Source: an uncultured Geobacteraceae bacterium
Lineage (GTDB): Bacteria; Desulfobacterota; Desulfuromonadia; Geobacterales; Pseudopelobacteraceae
Direction of reading: 5' to 3'
DNA: 64,000 nucleotides
Assembly: GCA_903901875.1 (NCBI GenBank)
Contig: CAIUSO010000065.1
Span: forward strand, 1 to 64,000
The translations under genes and the position numbers were made by a program. Numbering within the stretch: the first letter of the stretch is position 1; each line of letters opens with the position of its first letter. This document shows, piece after piece, positions 16,579 through 26,668 of the stretch. The notes under the pieces were generated by a model. That model made no database searches and was not told the origin of the DNA. It worked only from the letters and a program-made list of their open reading frames with translations.

Positions 16579-17586
16579 TTACCGGCAAGGAAGCGTGCCA
16601 GCGATCACCCCCGCACCATTGGGAAGTACCACCGGCAGACGTCCCACATTACAGAAGCCGGCACGGGTGAGCATCCCACACAATTGTGCCTCTGAATAGG
16701 ACTGTCCCTCGGGTGTACCGAGCAGCATATTCAGAGAAAACAGGGCCGGAAACAGGGGACCATCCAACGTATCATCAAGAATAAATTCCTGAATGAGAAT
16801 CAATCCACCCGGTTCAAGGGCCGCCATGGCCTTGGCAATAACTACTTCGCACCCTTCTGGGCCTTCGCTATGGAGAATGTGGGAAAGCCACGCCACATCA
16901 AAAATTCCGTCAATACCATGGGTGATAAAGTTCCCGTCATTAAAGGCTATACGGGCCGCGAGGCCGAATTTGTCAATGGTGGTTTCGGCGAATTGGCGTG
17001 TGGTGGGGAGATCGTACACAACGGCGAAAAGCTCAGGATTGTGGAGACAGAATTGAATTGCGTAGGTACCTGGTCCGCCACCCAGATCAAGCAGTCTGCG
17101 ACGACCGCCAAGATCGATGACAGGGACAATTTTGGGAGCGGCTAACATGGCCAGATTAAACATTCCCATCAGAAAACTTTCCCGGTACTGGGGTTCATCA
17201 CCACCGGACATCCGCTCCCGGAGCTGTGCGCCGCTGGTAACCGATTCATCAAGGTGGGCCCAGCCAGCCATCAGGTGATGATGGTGCATGATAATGTGCC
17301 CCAGATAGCGGGGTGAAGTGGTACTCAGAAACTCGACGGCAAACGGTGTCGCACTAAATCTGGCGTCCCGATTCTCCAGTAAACCGAGAGCAACAAGAGC
17401 ATTGAGCAGCATGGACACACCACGCTGCTTCACTCTACCGGTTTCGGTCAGCTCCTCAGCCGTCAGGGCATTTTCTGAAAGCAGGCTAAAAAGATCAAGT
17501 TTAACTGCGGCATGAAGCGCACAGGTGCTCCAGTATCCACCGGACAGCTGTAACAGGTCGGCTGGTGTCCATTTTGATGGTTCCAT
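16579..17586 (-). CDS. SAM-dependent methyltransferase, O-methyltransferase family 2 type
   Basis: A 335-residue protein with an N-terminal winged-helix dimerisation region (about 10-100; LDLFSLLSENALTAEELTE, ALVALGLLENRDARFSATPFA) and a C-terminal Rossmann methyltransferase with motif I LLDLGGGPGTYAIQF (about 165-180) and a late LEPGGLILIQEFILDD. This is the arrangement of acetylserotonin/hydroxyneurosporene O-methyltransferases. The substrate is unknown. The ends of this gene and the DUF3047 gene are 22 bp apart on the same strand, suggesting co-transcription. Confidence 0.85.
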   Translation of the reverse strand: MEPSKWTPADLLQLSGGYWSTCALHAAVKLDLFSLLSENALTAEELTETGRVKQRGVSMLLNALVALGLLENRDARFSATPFAVEFLSTTSPRYLGHIIMHHHHLMAGWAHLDESVTSGAQLRERMSGGDEPQYRESFLMGMFNLAMLAAPKIVPVIDLGGRRRLLDLGGGPGTYAIQFCLHNPELFAVVYDLPTTRQFAETTIDKFGLAARIAFNDGNFITHGIDGIFDVAWLSHILHSEGPEGCEVVIAKAMAALEPGGLILIQEFILDDTLDGPLFPALFSLNMLLGTPEGQSYSEAQLCGMLTRAGFCNVGRLPVVLPNGAGVIAGTLPCR

Positions 17587-17608
17587 CTTAATCCCCCCGA
17601 TGAAAGTG

Positions 17609-18424
17609 TTATTCCTTGGATGGTGCGGACTCTTTAAGCGGCCCTTCCCGGACAGGTGGTGGCTCCTGCAAGGGAATCAGTGGTTTGAACGGCCACTCTT
17701 GAAGTATCTCTTTGGAACGGTGCTCACCACCATCATGATGCTCATCGTCTTTCCCAACAGTAAGGATGTCGATATCCCCGAAATAGCCGACGGCAGTTTC
17801 ACCGGTGTTGTCACTGTCAGTCATTAAGGCCACACCACCGGCCTTTGGAGGTTCCTCTCCAAAAGCAGCCCGGTAATCTTCCACGTAATTACGGTGATGG
17901 CTCACCCATTTCCCCGCCATTTCGTCACCCGAATCCACCGCAATCATCACCGCCTGGCTACTGTAAGGACTCCGCAGCATTTCACCCTTGGCCATCACAT
18001 TGCCCCAGACGTACTCAATGGCCCGGTAGGTAAACAGGCCACGGGGAAAGATGACGTAGATACGGGCTGCAAAATCATGGCCCGCCTTGGTCCGCTCGTT
18101 ACCTTTTTTGATGGTATGGTCTATCTTCCAACTCCAGCGGATTACCGGATATATCTTTGGATCAATGGTTATCTTGTGGAGTAACGCAGAAGCCGCATTG
18201 ACACTTTTTCCCATCAGGACGGTCTTGCCATTATCCTTGATCAGAGAATAGCCGGTCTTTTTGGCATTCCAGACATTTTCCTCTTTCCAGCCACTCAAGA
18301 TTCCGCTACTGAACCTGCCTACCGGAATATCCCCTTCAGTGCCAGCGAAGCAAGGAACCACGCCAGACTGCATAAGAGAGATAATTATCACAAAGATGAT
18401 TCGGAGAAATGAAACAGATATCAT
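17609..18424 (-). CDS. Secreted DUF3047 family protein
   Basis: A 271-residue exported protein with a signal peptide (FLRIIFVIIISLMQSGVVPCFAG). The body matches DUF3047: a beta-rich domain with PVIRWSWKIDHTIKKGNE, HDFAARIYVIFPRG, IEYVWGN and a final GYFGDIDIL. No function is established for the family. The C-terminal tail after about residue 235 is His/Glu/Pro-rich and low in complexity. It is first in a two-gene unit with the methyltransferase and divergent from the acidic membrane-protein gene. Confidence 0.8.
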   Translation of the reverse strand: MISVSFLRIIFVIIISLMQSGVVPCFAGTEGDIPVGRFSSGILSGWKEENVWNAKKTGYSLIKDNGKTVLMGKSVNAASALLHKITIDPKIYPVIRWSWKIDHTIKKGNERTKAGHDFAARIYVIFPRGLFTYRAIEYVWGNVMAKGEMLRSPYSSQAVMIAVDSGDEMAGKWVSHHRNYVEDYRAAFGEEPPKAGGVALMTDSDNTGETAVGYFGDIDILTVGKDDEHHDGGEHRSKEILQEWPFKPLIPLQEPPPVREGPLKESAPSKE

Positions 18425-18622
18425 GAATGATTAGTACCTAAAGAAATTAATGAGTACACAGCAGAAAATTCACACATTCTTCAACTAACTCTGCATACAC
18501 CGCAACCACTCCGGTGTCAATTCATTTCAGAGCTAATGCACTGCTGCTGTTGACACACCGAAACAGCTGGGATAGTGTGGGGTAGTTACTGTTACCTTAC
18601 TGTGATGAATGGAGTAAACGTC

Positions 18623-19963
18623 ATGGCCAGTTCTACCGAAGAAAAACCAGTCCCCCCCCCGGTTGACGATGAAATAATAGATACTGCCACGAGCACTGAT
18701 TCTCTCGTCCTGGCCCCTGAGACGGATGAAGGGGTGCTTGAGGAAATACTGCCAATTGCTGACATACATGATAGTGCCGAATCGGATAATTTAGATTCCT
18801 TATCAGATCTTGTTCACGGCGATGAGGAGAACACAGCAAATCCCATTCAGGCGGATGCGGAACCTGAAGATGAATCACCTGAAGAAGAATCACCTGAGGA
18901 AGAATCACCTGAGGAAGAATCAGTCACTGAACCAGCAGATGATGCTGTCGATCAAGAGGACAATGAGCCGGTTGTTGACCTGTTAACTGCAATTATTAAC
19001 GGCGATACAGAAGATGAGGAGGATGTCGTGGGCGATGTTCCCACCTCGTTCAGAGAGCTGTCATCGGCCAAACCTCCGGCACCGTTCTCCGAACCGGAAA
19101 TTGAAATTGACCGGGGAAATGTTTTTGGAGTCAAACCGCCCAATAGTCAGGAAATGCAGAAAATACTTGACACCCTTCAGGAATCACTTACGGATACCCG
19201 GTATATTTCTGCAAAAATAAGCGGGATTGATAGTGAAACTGAACGTCTGACCACACTGATTAGTGGCATATCGGTTAATTATGAATTGATGGCTGCGGAA
19301 CTGGAAGTTATTTCGGCCAGCAGCACCGGAAAAAAAGCACTCTCAAAAATGTTTCTCGGTGGCTCACTACTGCTCCTGTCCACACTTGTCATCTTTCAGG
19401 TGTATATGTTTGTCTCGTTAATTACCATCCAGCGAGATCAAAATACAACCGGTTCTGCCGTCATGACCAACATCACGAGTCTGTCTAAAAAGCTGGCCGA
19501 ATATGACAAGAATCTCACCAAATCTCTTGCGCAGGCTCCTCACCATGAAGAGTCCCCTCCAATTGCTCAACCGGTTACGGGGGAAAAAAGTGGAGAACAG
19601 CCGCCCCATGGCACTCCGATTGTGGCACCCCATGGAGCGACAGCTGCACCAGCGATCGCTGCAACGCCGACAGCAATGGCCCAAGCAGTTCCATTGGCAG
19701 AAAAACTCAACAGAGTGAGAAACGGCGTCCCTGAAAAACTGTTGTTCAGAAAAGAAACCGGTGATTGGTTCATCTACAGTAAAAAATCGGAAGAGTGCAT
19801 AACCGATGTGGAGATTATTGAAGCACTGAATGCGGCCTATCATAAGATAGGCAGATCAATTACCACCAAGGTCCCGCTCCCCGCCCACAAGGCTATCTGC
19901 CTTCTCAAGTCAGATAGCAAGGGGGGAACGGTGATCGTCATGACGAAAGAATTTCTCCCGTAA
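18623..19963 (+). CDS. Acidic single-pass membrane protein of unknown function
   Basis: A 446-residue protein I do not recognise. The ATG at 18623 has GGAG 8 bases upstream. The N-terminal 140 residues are very acidic and rich in Asp/Glu/Pro, with a tandem ESPEE repeat near 84-98. A helical, probably coiled-coil region (about 170-235) precedes a strong membrane span near 245-270 (FLGGSLLLLSTLVIFQVYMFVSL), then a Pro/Ala/His-rich linker (about 300-360) and a compact C-terminal domain (about 365-446) with GDWFIYSKKSEECITDVEIIEAL. The topology suggests an acidic cytoplasmic N-terminus and an exported C-terminal domain. A run of nine C at codons 10-13 is a potential slippage site. Confidence 0.6.
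   Translation: MASSTEEKPVPPPVDDEIIDTATSTDSLVLAPETDEGVLEEILPIADIHDSAESDNLDSLSDLVHGDEENTANPIQADAEPEDESPEEESPEEESPEEESVTEPADDAVDQEDNEPVVDLLTAIINGDTEDEEDVVGDVPTSFRELSSAKPPAPFSEPEIEIDRGNVFGVKPPNSQEMQKILDTLQESLTDTRYISAKISGIDSETERLTTLISGISVNYELMAAELEVISASSTGKKALSKMFLGGSLLLLSTLVIFQVYMFVSLITIQRDQNTTGSAVMTNITSLSKKLAEYDKNLTKSLAQAPHHEESPPIAQPVTGEKSGEQPPHGTPIVAPHGATAAPAIAATPTAMAQAVPLAEKLNRVRNGVPEKLLFRKETGDWFIYSKKSEECITDVEIIEALNAAYHKIGRSITTKVPLPAHKAICLLKSDSKGGTVIVMTKEFLP
18872..18916 (+). repeat. 15-bp tandem repeat inside the acidic protein gene
   Basis: Three consecutive 15-bp units (GAATCACCTGARGAA) encode ESPEE three times, with a partial fourth unit. Copies 2 and 3 are identical, which indicates recent slippage or expansion in frame. 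Confidence 0.85.
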
Positions 19964-19975
19964 TAGTTATTGCGT

Positions 19976-21841
19976 TTAACAGGTTTTGAAGCGTACCCGG
20001 CGGATGAGCAGTGTCGCTCCACACACCCCTCCCACCAGCATCAGCAGGGACAGCAGGGGATAGGCGATCAGACAGACCAGGGGGGTCAACAGTAAACGTA
20101 CGAGAAAGCGTACTCCGTCATGGTGGGAGATAAAATCAGCCAGCGGCGGGCTGTTGCGATAGTAGAAAGTAACAAATGCCCTCCCCCACCGGTTGGTAAG
20201 CAGGTGATGATCCCGGAAATCACGGAGCATCTGAACCTTTGGGTGAAGGTAACTGCCGTAGGCCGCAGTGGCGATAAAACAACTGGCTACGGTGGATGAC
20301 GAAGTCATATCGTACACCGAACCTCCAGTTGGCTCCTGAACCGGCACAACAGTGCCATCGGTACTGAACGTTGCCTTCTGATTGTCAATTTCGGTACTGT
20401 TGGTTACAAGAAGAACCACCTCATCACTCACCCGATTCAATGTTGAGAAACCGTCTACCTGATAGAGGGTGCCAGCCAGGTTGGCTGGGGAAATCTCGGC
20501 AATTGCCCCCGCCGTTTTCTTAAATACCGCCGTCTTGATACCACTGGTTTTGGTTATATTAATTGTGAACGAGGTAGTATTTGACGGAGTGAATTTAAAA
20601 TAGGCAAATGAATAGTGGGGCAAAGTAACGGCAGGTTGTACCGAGTTTGAATTATTAACCGGATAGGATGAATAGTTTGCAAGCGGTGCAAACGTGGGAA
20701 TCCTGTCTATTTCAGAGGTATGGCTGCTCCAGGTGCGATCATACACCCGTTTGGTAAAGCCGAAGAAATCGGCGGACAACGAACTACTGTATGGTGCTGC
20801 TACCAGCACCGAGTTCAAAACGGGAGCCATGGCTATATCGCTGACACCATCAGGACTCGGGACAGTGGCAAGGTGCTCCCAAAAACTCCTGACCACATTA
20901 TTGGTAGAAATGGTATTGTGTTTTTCCGACAGATAGCGGTTAAAGATCCATCGACCGTAGCCGGCCCCCGTTGAAACGGCATTTGTGCCAACCGCCAAAT
21001 CAAGACTATTGGTACTGCCCTGAAACCACTGGGTCAAATAGGTATAATTCTGGTTAATACTGTCATACAGTTCGTCCTCAAACCAGGTTGAGGTTGCTTC
21101 GGCATACCAGACATCGAAAAAATAATTATAGCCGTACTGAATAGCATGGTGGAACTCATGGGCCGAAGTGATTTGCAGACTCTGGAGCGGCGAGTAAGTA
21201 GAAGGTTTGAAAATGGAATTGGTGAAATCCTTATCAATCTGGACAAAACTGCTTCGTGCATACGGAAAATTTGTTGAAACCATCGGTTGTATATCCTGGG
21301 TGTCACCGTATTCATTAATAGATGCAAGATCCACCAGGTAAATATCATAGGGAATATTTGGCGGCGTACGGTAACCAAGGTTGACATACGCCGAGTAGGC
21401 TGTTTCAAAAGCGGCAGCCACCCGATCCACCCACGCAGCTGTATCGGCAAAACCGGGACTGGAATATTGATTTATTCTTGTGATATTTGGAGCATCGTTA
21501 CCACTGGTGGTATAATGAACAACAAAATGCCCCCCGACCGAATTTCGCTTTAATTCAGTTCCCGTTAACGTCGGAAGAGCCAGTTGTTTTGCCAGAGTTT
21601 TCTGAGTCGATGATTCCAGCTTGCTCCAGTCCCTGCTCAGGCCATGCTTGAGCGGCATACCGCAATGGGGCGTGTCGGCGGCGGTATCGACCGGAAGCAG
21701 AACCGCCTTCTCCACACCGGAGACCGGAGATTGACCAAAGGCATTCAGGTAATAGTCGTCCAGTTGGCCGGCAGAGGCACCTGCTACATACAGACAAAGA
21801 ATGGAGAGGGATAGTATCAAAGCTGTAAAGCGCGTATTCAT
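19976..21841 (-). CDS. Secreted putative zinc metalloprotease with CFI-box C-terminus
   Basis: A 621-residue protein, starting at [20 protein letters not shown] (signal peptide) behind AAGGG. The catalytic domain holds an HEFHH motif near 225 (HExxH zinc binding) followed by [14 protein letters not shown], where a downstream Glu could be a third ligand, as in MXAN_6640-type proteases. A beta-sandwich-like region (about 400-500) follows. The C-terminus has [20 protein letters not shown] (about 530-550), the CFI box of delta/other proteobacterial surface proteins, then hydrophobic segments and a basic end (RRVRF), suggesting membrane anchoring. It converges with the acidic membrane-protein gene, leaving 12 bp between stops. 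Confidence 0.78.
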   Translation of the reverse strand: MNTRFTALILSLSILCLYVAGASAGQLDDYYLNAFGQSPVSGVEKAVLLPVDTAADTPHCGMPLKHGLSRDWSKLESSTQKTLAKQLALPTLTGTELKRNSVGGHFVVHYTTSGNDAPNITRINQYSSPGFADTAAWVDRVAAAFETAYSAYVNLGYRTPPNIPYDIYLVDLASINEYGDTQDIQPMVSTNFPYARSSFVQIDKDFTNSIFKPSTYSPLQSLQITSAHEFHHAIQYGYNYFFDVWYAEATSTWFEDELYDSINQNYTYLTQWFQGSTNSLDLAVGTNAVSTGAGYGRWIFNRYLSEKHNTISTNNVVRSFWEHLATVPSPDGVSDIAMAPVLNSVLVAAPYSSSLSADFFGFTKRVYDRTWSSHTSEIDRIPTFAPLANYSSYPVNNSNSVQPAVTLPHYSFAYFKFTPSNTTSFTINITKTSGIKTAVFKKTAGAIAEISPANLAGTLYQVDGFSTLNRVSDEVVLLVTNSTEIDNQKATFSTDGTVVPVQEPTGGSVYDMTSSSTVASCFIATAAYGSYLHPKVQMLRDFRDHHLLTNRWGRAFVTFYYRNSPPLADFISHHDGVRFLVRLLLTPLVCLIAYPLLSLLMLVGGVCGATLLIRRVRFKTC

Positions 21842-21911
21842 AACCGGGCCGCCCTTTTTAAACGAGATATTCTTCAAAAGTATCAATAATAAGAAAAAGC
21901 TACCAGATAAA

Positions 21912-22928
21912 TCACACCAGCTTCTGCATCTTCAACTCGGACTTGAGCCAGGCATAGACAATGGGAGCGGCAACCATGCCACCAATGCCGAACATGGCCT
22001 CCATAACCAGCATGGCACAGAGCAGTTCCCACGCGCGAGCATGGACCTCTCCCCCGACGATGCGGGCATTGGTGAAGTACTCTAATTTATGGATCAACAC
22101 GAGAAAAACGGTGGAGGCCCCACCTACCCCCGGAGAGATCCCAAGGCTGATCACGACGATTACCGCATTGGAGAGAAGATTACCGACAACCGGCAGCATG
22201 CCGGAGAGAAAGGTAAACAGTATCAGCAGTGTTACCATGGGGAGATGCACTCCGCACAGCGGGAGAATAACCGCCAGATAAAGGGCGGTCAGCACCGTAT
22301 TGAGGAGAGAAATTTTGACTTGGGCAAACACTACTTTTTCAAATGAATCGGTGAGATTTCCAAGTCTGGCAGATAATGCAGACGCAAGGGGGGGGCTTGA
22401 CGAGGTGGCGGCAAAGGAATGAAGTGCCGTCATCCCCCCCACAACCATCCCAAGCAGCACGTGTGCCAGAGTCAACACCCCCTCCATGCCGACAGCTGAA
22501 AGATGGCGACCATGTTCACGGACCAGGTCGGCGAGTCGTGCCTGAAGTTCATCAACCGTATCGGGAAGCAGTTGGGCCAGGTTGGCAGGCAGGGTCCGTT
22601 TCAGGTGGTCAACGGTTTCAGCAACCACTGAAAAGAGAGCGGTCAGCCCATGGTGACTATGGAGGAAGGACCAGAGGCCAAAGCCGACTCCAAACAGACC
22701 CGTGGCCACTAAAAGGGCCACCAACCCCAGTGCGACTTCATGGGCCATGCTACTCCAGTGGGCCGGCAACTTGCGCGCCACCTTGCCGGTAAGTACATGG
22801 ACTGCCAGTCCGGCAATAACAGCCGGAAGCAGATGAAAGAGAATTACCAGCAGTACAGCCACCAGGGCAAGAATATAGCTGGTTAAAACATTTTTTTGAG
22901 TCATGGCGGCGTCCCGGACGTCTTGCAA
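21912..22928 (-). CDS. AI-2E family (PerM/UPF0118) membrane transporter
   Basis: A 338-residue inner-membrane protein with about eight hydrophobic spans: two near the N-terminus ([18 protein letters not shown]), one near 75-95, a long periplasmic-type amphipathic region (about 105-160), and a C-terminal group with [32 protein letters not shown], the conserved P-x-x-G-x-x motif zone of this family. Members export small molecules or ions (AI-2, Na+/H+ in different lineages), so the substrate is open. It is 51 bp downstream of cysH but not clearly part of the sulfate pathway. A G8 run lies in the gene at 22388-22395. Confidence 0.85.
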   Translation of the reverse strand: MQDVRDAAMTQKNVLTSYILALVAVLLVILFHLLPAVIAGLAVHVLTGKVARKLPAHWSSMAHEVALGLVALLVATGLFGVGFGLWSFLHSHHGLTALFSVVAETVDHLKRTLPANLAQLLPDTVDELQARLADLVREHGRHLSAVGMEGVLTLAHVLLGMVVGGMTALHSFAATSSSPPLASALSARLGNLTDSFEKVVFAQVKISLLNTVLTALYLAVILPLCGVHLPMVTLLILFTFLSGMLPVVGNLLSNAVIVVISLGISPGVGGASTVFLVLIHKLEYFTNARIVGGEVHARAWELLCAMLVMEAMFGIGGMVAAPIVYAWLKSELKMQKLV

Positions 22929-22979
22929 CCGTTCGTTCAGTAAGATACGTACCCGTAAACCACCATTATAGCTGAAAAG

Positions 22980-23675
22980 TTACCTCCTATGCAAGCCACA
23001 CTCTTTATGTTCAGGATTTTCCCACCACCACCGTCCCGCACGGGCATCCTCACCAATTTCTACGGCACGGGTACAGGGGGCACATCCTATGGAGCGATAC
23101 CCCCGGCCATACAGCCGGTTCTTCGGTAAGCTCCCCCTCTCCGTATAGGCGACTACCTGTTCCTCACTCCACTCCAGCAGCGGGTTTATCTTGATAATAC
23201 CGCCCTGGAGGTCATCGGTACCGATGGCCACAAGGTCGCTACGGGTGACACTCTGTTCCCGGCGCATGCCGGTGACCCAACCGGATGCCCCGTGAAGCGC
23301 ACGAGACAGGGGCTCAACCTTGCGAATACCGCAACAGACATGTCGTTTTTCCAGAGAGTCGCGGAAGGAGAAGAGTCCATCGGTTCGTTCCAGGTGCTCA
23401 ACCGCACCATGTTTCGGGAAGTACCAGTCGATCCGCACCCCATAGCGGTTGACAAGGGCATCGGCCACTTCATAGGTTTCCTCATTCAATCGGCCGGTAT
23501 CAAGGGCAAACAGACCAAGAGGAATTCCGGCACTGTGGGCCATATCGATAATTGCAACGTCTTCCAGAGAAAAAGAACAGGCCAGCCACACCGGACCGTT
23601 GGCTGCGGCGATGCCGGTAGTGAGGATTTCAATTGATGAGGCAACTAAAGATGCCTCTGCGTTGGTAACAGGCAC
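22980..23675 (-). CDS. cysH: Assimilatory adenylylsulfate (APS) reductase
   Basis: A 231-residue PAPS-reductase family enzyme. The PP-loop-type SFSLEDVAIID motif near 33 and the pairs CC near 114 (RHVCCGIRKVEPL) and CxxC near 199 (IGCAPCTRAV) supply the 4Fe-4S cluster that marks APS-specific reductases; KECGLH at the C-terminus provides the catalytic Cys. It reduces APS to sulfite using thioredoxin. It lies 15 bp after cysA in the cysTWA-cysH run, consistent with assimilatory sulfate use. Confidence 0.95.
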   Translation of the reverse strand: MPVTNAEASLVASSIEILTTGIAAANGPVWLACSFSLEDVAIIDMAHSAGIPLGLFALDTGRLNEETYEVADALVNRYGVRIDWYFPKHGAVEHLERTDGLFSFRDSLEKRHVCCGIRKVEPLSRALHGASGWVTGMRREQSVTRSDLVAIGTDDLQGGIIKINPLLEWSEEQVVAYTERGSLPKNRLYGRGYRSIGCAPCTRAVEIGEDARAGRWWWENPEHKECGLHRR

Positions 23676-23690
23676 AACGTACTCCTAACC

Positions 23691-24725
23691 CTAGATTTGA
23701 TAATCCTCGACAAACACCCTGACCTGACGGGGGCGGACATACACCTGTTCACCATGCTGCAAGCCAAGATTATGAAACACATCCCGTGTCAACTCTGCTT
23801 CTACAAAATCATTGTTCCCCTCGATATCAAGGGTCACTCGCACCGATGGTCCCAGCTTCTGAATATGCTTGACCACCGCCTGCAGTGCGGTAGAATCCAA
23901 GGGACTCCGCTCTATCTCAATATCATGGGATCGGACATAGGATACGGCATTTTCACCGGTGTCAACATGACCGTTGGATTGTAGTATCCGGCCATGGAAC
24001 AGGTTAACATCGCCAAGAAAGTTCAATACGAACGGGTTAGCCGGGTGTTCGTAAACCTGGTCAGGGGTACCGGACTGTTCGATTTTCCCCTTGTTCATGA
24101 CAACGATCCGGTCAGCGACTTCCAGTGCTTCCTCTTGGTCATGGGTAACAAAGACACTGGTAATGTGTATTTCATCATGAAGTTTTCGGAGCCAGCGTCG
24201 TAACTCGGCTCGAACCTGGGCATCAAGGGCACCAAAGGGCTCATCAAGCAGCAGAACCTGTGGTTCCACCGCCAGGGCGCGTGCCAGGGCAATACGCTGG
24301 CGTTGTCCACCGGACAACTGGGCCGGGTACCGCTCGGCAAGAACTTCAAGCTGCACAAGGCGGAGCAGTTCCGTGACCTTGGCAGTAATTTCACTGTTGG
24401 AGGGACGTGTGGCACGGGGCCTGACACGTAAACCGAAGGCAACATTTTCAAAAACGGTCATATGGCGAAACAGTGCATAATGCTGGAAAACAAAACCGAC
24501 CTTTCGGTCCCTGACATGACTCTCGGTGGTGTCGGTGCCATTAAAGAGGATTCGGCCGCCGTCACTGGATTCCAGACCGGCAATGATACGGAGCAGGGTG
24601 GTTTTTCCCGAACCGGAAGGACCAAGGAGTGCCACCAGTTCACCGGAGGGAATGGTCAGGGAAACATCCTTCAAAGCAGCAAAGGAGCCAAACTGTTTAC
24701 TTACGTGTTCAATCTCGATACTCAT
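23691..24725 (-). CDS. cysA: Sulfate/thiosulfate ABC transporter ATP-binding protein
   Basis: A 344-residue ATPase with Walker [10 protein letters not shown] near 33-41, Q-loop [26 protein letters not shown], signature [16 protein letters not shown], Walker [13 protein letters not shown] and H-loop [11 protein letters not shown]. The C-terminal beta (TOBE-like) domain (about 240-344) ends in VRPRQVRVF. It powers the CysT/CysW channel at the inner membrane. It is 10 bp downstream of cysW and immediately upstream of cysH. Confidence 0.96.
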   Translation of the reverse strand: MSIEIEHVSKQFGSFAALKDVSLTIPSGELVALLGPSGSGKTTLLRIIAGLESSDGGRILFNGTDTTESHVRDRKVGFVFQHYALFRHMTVFENVAFGLRVRPRATRPSNSEITAKVTELLRLVQLEVLAERYPAQLSGGQRQRIALARALAVEPQVLLLDEPFGALDAQVRAELRRWLRKLHDEIHITSVFVTHDQEEALEVADRIVVMNKGKIEQSGTPDQVYEHPANPFVLNFLGDVNLFHGRILQSNGHVDTGENAVSYVRSHDIEIERSPLDSTALQAVVKHIQKLGPSVRVTLDIEGNNDFVEAELTRDVFHNLGLQHGEQVYVRPRQVRVFVEDYQI

Positions 24726-24735
24726 AGATCACCTG

Positions 24736-25599
24736 TCAGTTATTATTCAATTGTTGACGCACTTTCCATTCGGCAACGGTTTTAATTGCCAGGGTAATCA
24801 GTGCCAGAAACGCCAGCAATGACGCCACTGCAAACGCCGCAGTATAGTTATATTCGTTGTAGAGGATCTCAACATGGAGCGGTATGGTATTGGTCATGCC
24901 CCGAATATGTCCTGAAACCACCGATACGGCACCAAACTCTCCCATGGCACGGGCGTTACAGAGAATGACCCCATAAATGATGCCCCATTTGATATTCGGA
25001 AGGGTTACCCGGAAAAAAGTCTGTAAACCGGTGGCACCAAGTACCAGGGCGGCCTCTTCCTCCTCTTTCCCCTGGGATTCCATTAACGGAATCAGTTCCC
25101 GAGCCACAAAGGGAAAGGTGACGAAAATAGTTGCCAGGATAATCCCGGGAACCGCAAAAACTATCTTGATATCATGTTCCTGCAACCAAGGTCCCATCCA
25201 TCCCTGCAGTCCGAATATCAGCACATAAATGAGACCGGAGATAACCGGCGATACTGAAAAAGGGAGATCGATAAGGGTCAGGAGCAGATTTTTTCCGGTA
25301 AAATTGAATTTGGCAATGGCCCAGGCAGCGGTTACCCCAAAGAAAAGATTAAGAGGAACGGCAACAGCGGCGGTGATGAGTGTTAATTTAATCGAAGAAA
25401 GGGTGTCAGGTTCCTTCAACGCATCCAGATAAACGGTAAGCCCCTTTTCAAATGCCTGACTGAACACCGCACCCAGCGGCAGGAGCAGGAACAGGGTAAG
25501 AAAAATGAGGGCCACGGCGGTCAGAATCCACCGGACAATGGCCGGTTCTGTCTGGGTATACGTGCCGGAACCGGATGATGACTTATTAACTGTGGACAT
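24736..25599 (-). CDS. cysW: Sulfate ABC transporter permease CysW
   Basis: A 287-residue inner-membrane permease with six predicted spans and a BPD_transp_1 domain. The EAA loop reads [31 protein letters not shown] (about residues 180-210), and [34 protein letters not shown] is diagnostic of CysW. It lies 13 bp downstream of cysT. No substrate-binding protein gene is adjacent. Confidence 0.95.
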   Translation of the reverse strand: MSTVNKSSSGSGTYTQTEPAIVRWILTAVALIFLTLFLLLPLGAVFSQAFEKGLTVYLDALKEPDTLSSIKLTLITAAVAVPLNLFFGVTAAWAIAKFNFTGKNLLLTLIDLPFSVSPVISGLIYVLIFGLQGWMGPWLQEHDIKIVFAVPGIILATIFVTFPFVARELIPLMESQGKEEEEAALVLGATGLQTFFRVTLPNIKWGIIYGVILCNARAMGEFGAVSVVSGHIRGMTNTIPLHVEILYNEYNYTAAFAVASLLAFLALITLAIKTVAEWKVRQQLNNN

Positions 25600-25612
25600 G
25601 TTCGATTATCCC

Positions 25613-26449
25613 CTATTCGGCAAAGCGCCGGGTCCAGCGCTGAAGCAGGTTAATAACAAGTAGCATACTGAATGAAGCCAGCAGCATGACACAGGCAATG
25701 GCGGTTGCCCCCCGATAGTCGAACTGCTCAAGCTTGGTAATAATGAGGAGCGGTGTGATTTCCGATACCATGGGCATATTGCCGGCAATGAAAATGATCG
25801 AGCCGTACTCTCCAACTCCCCGTGCAAAGGAAAGGGCAAAACCGGTTATTACGGAAGGAAGCAGCATCGGCACAATCACCCGCAGAACCGTTTGGAGGCG
25901 GTTAGCCCCCAGACAGACGGCAGCCTCTTCCAATTCCACGTCAATCTCTTCTATAACCGGCTGGACCGTGCGGACAACAAAGGGAAGACCGATGAACGTC
26001 ATGGCAAGGATAATACCAAGAGGGGTAAAGGCTATCTTGATGCCAAGGGGCTCAAGGAGCTTCCCCATCCAGCCGTTCGGCGAATAAATAGTGGCAAGGG
26101 TTATGCCGGCCACGGCGGTCGGCAGGGCAAAGGGAAGATCAACCAGTGCATCAACGATACGACGGCCGGGAAAACGGTAGCGAACCAGTACCCATGCCAC
26201 CACAACCCCAAACACCGAATTGATGCAGGCGGCGACAATTGCCGAGCCAAAGGTAACCTTATAGGAGGCCAGCACCCGGGGGGCGGTTACCGTTTCTATG
26301 AACTCACCCCACGTAAGACCAGCCGCCCTGAAAACAAGGGCTGACAATGGGATCAGTACAATTACGGAGAGATAAAAAACGGTAAAACCAAGGCTCGGCC
26401 CAAAGCCTGGCAGCACATTATTGTGCTTTTTTTGTTGTCTCATATTCAT
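25613..26449 (-). CDS. cysT: Sulfate ABC transporter permease CysT (CysU)
   Basis: A 278-residue permease starting MNMRQQKKHNNVLPGFGPSLGFTVFYLS, with six spans. The EAA loop contains ELEEAAVCLGANRLQTVLRVIVPMLLPS, and GVGEYGSIIFIAGNMPMVSEITPLLI is typical of CysT. It is the first gene of the sulfate run; a periplasmic sulfate-binding protein (Sbp/CysP) gene would normally precede it, but the upstream 100 bp leads into a divergent radical SAM gene, so the binding protein must be encoded elsewhere. Confidence 0.95.
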   Translation of the reverse strand: MNMRQQKKHNNVLPGFGPSLGFTVFYLSVIVLIPLSALVFRAAGLTWGEFIETVTAPRVLASYKVTFGSAIVAACINSVFGVVVAWVLVRYRFPGRRIVDALVDLPFALPTAVAGITLATIYSPNGWMGKLLEPLGIKIAFTPLGIILAMTFIGLPFVVRTVQPVIEEIDVELEEAAVCLGANRLQTVLRVIVPMLLPSVITGFALSFARGVGEYGSIIFIAGNMPMVSEITPLLIITKLEQFDYRGATAIACVMLLASFSMLLVINLLQRWTRRFAE

Positions 26450-26668
26450 AGTCCTTCTTTATCCCGCACTGATTAATTGATCCACTATTTCGCCCAACTG
26501 GACAAATGGACTCATTATGTACATACTGTAGCACACTTAGTATAAAGTATGATTTTATGTCTTAGTATAACTCCATCGTCACAATACCGAAAGAAATCAC
26601 ATGAGTCAAGATTATTTTATATTATCTATGGATTAAATATAGATTTAACTATAAAACCGGAGAATGAC

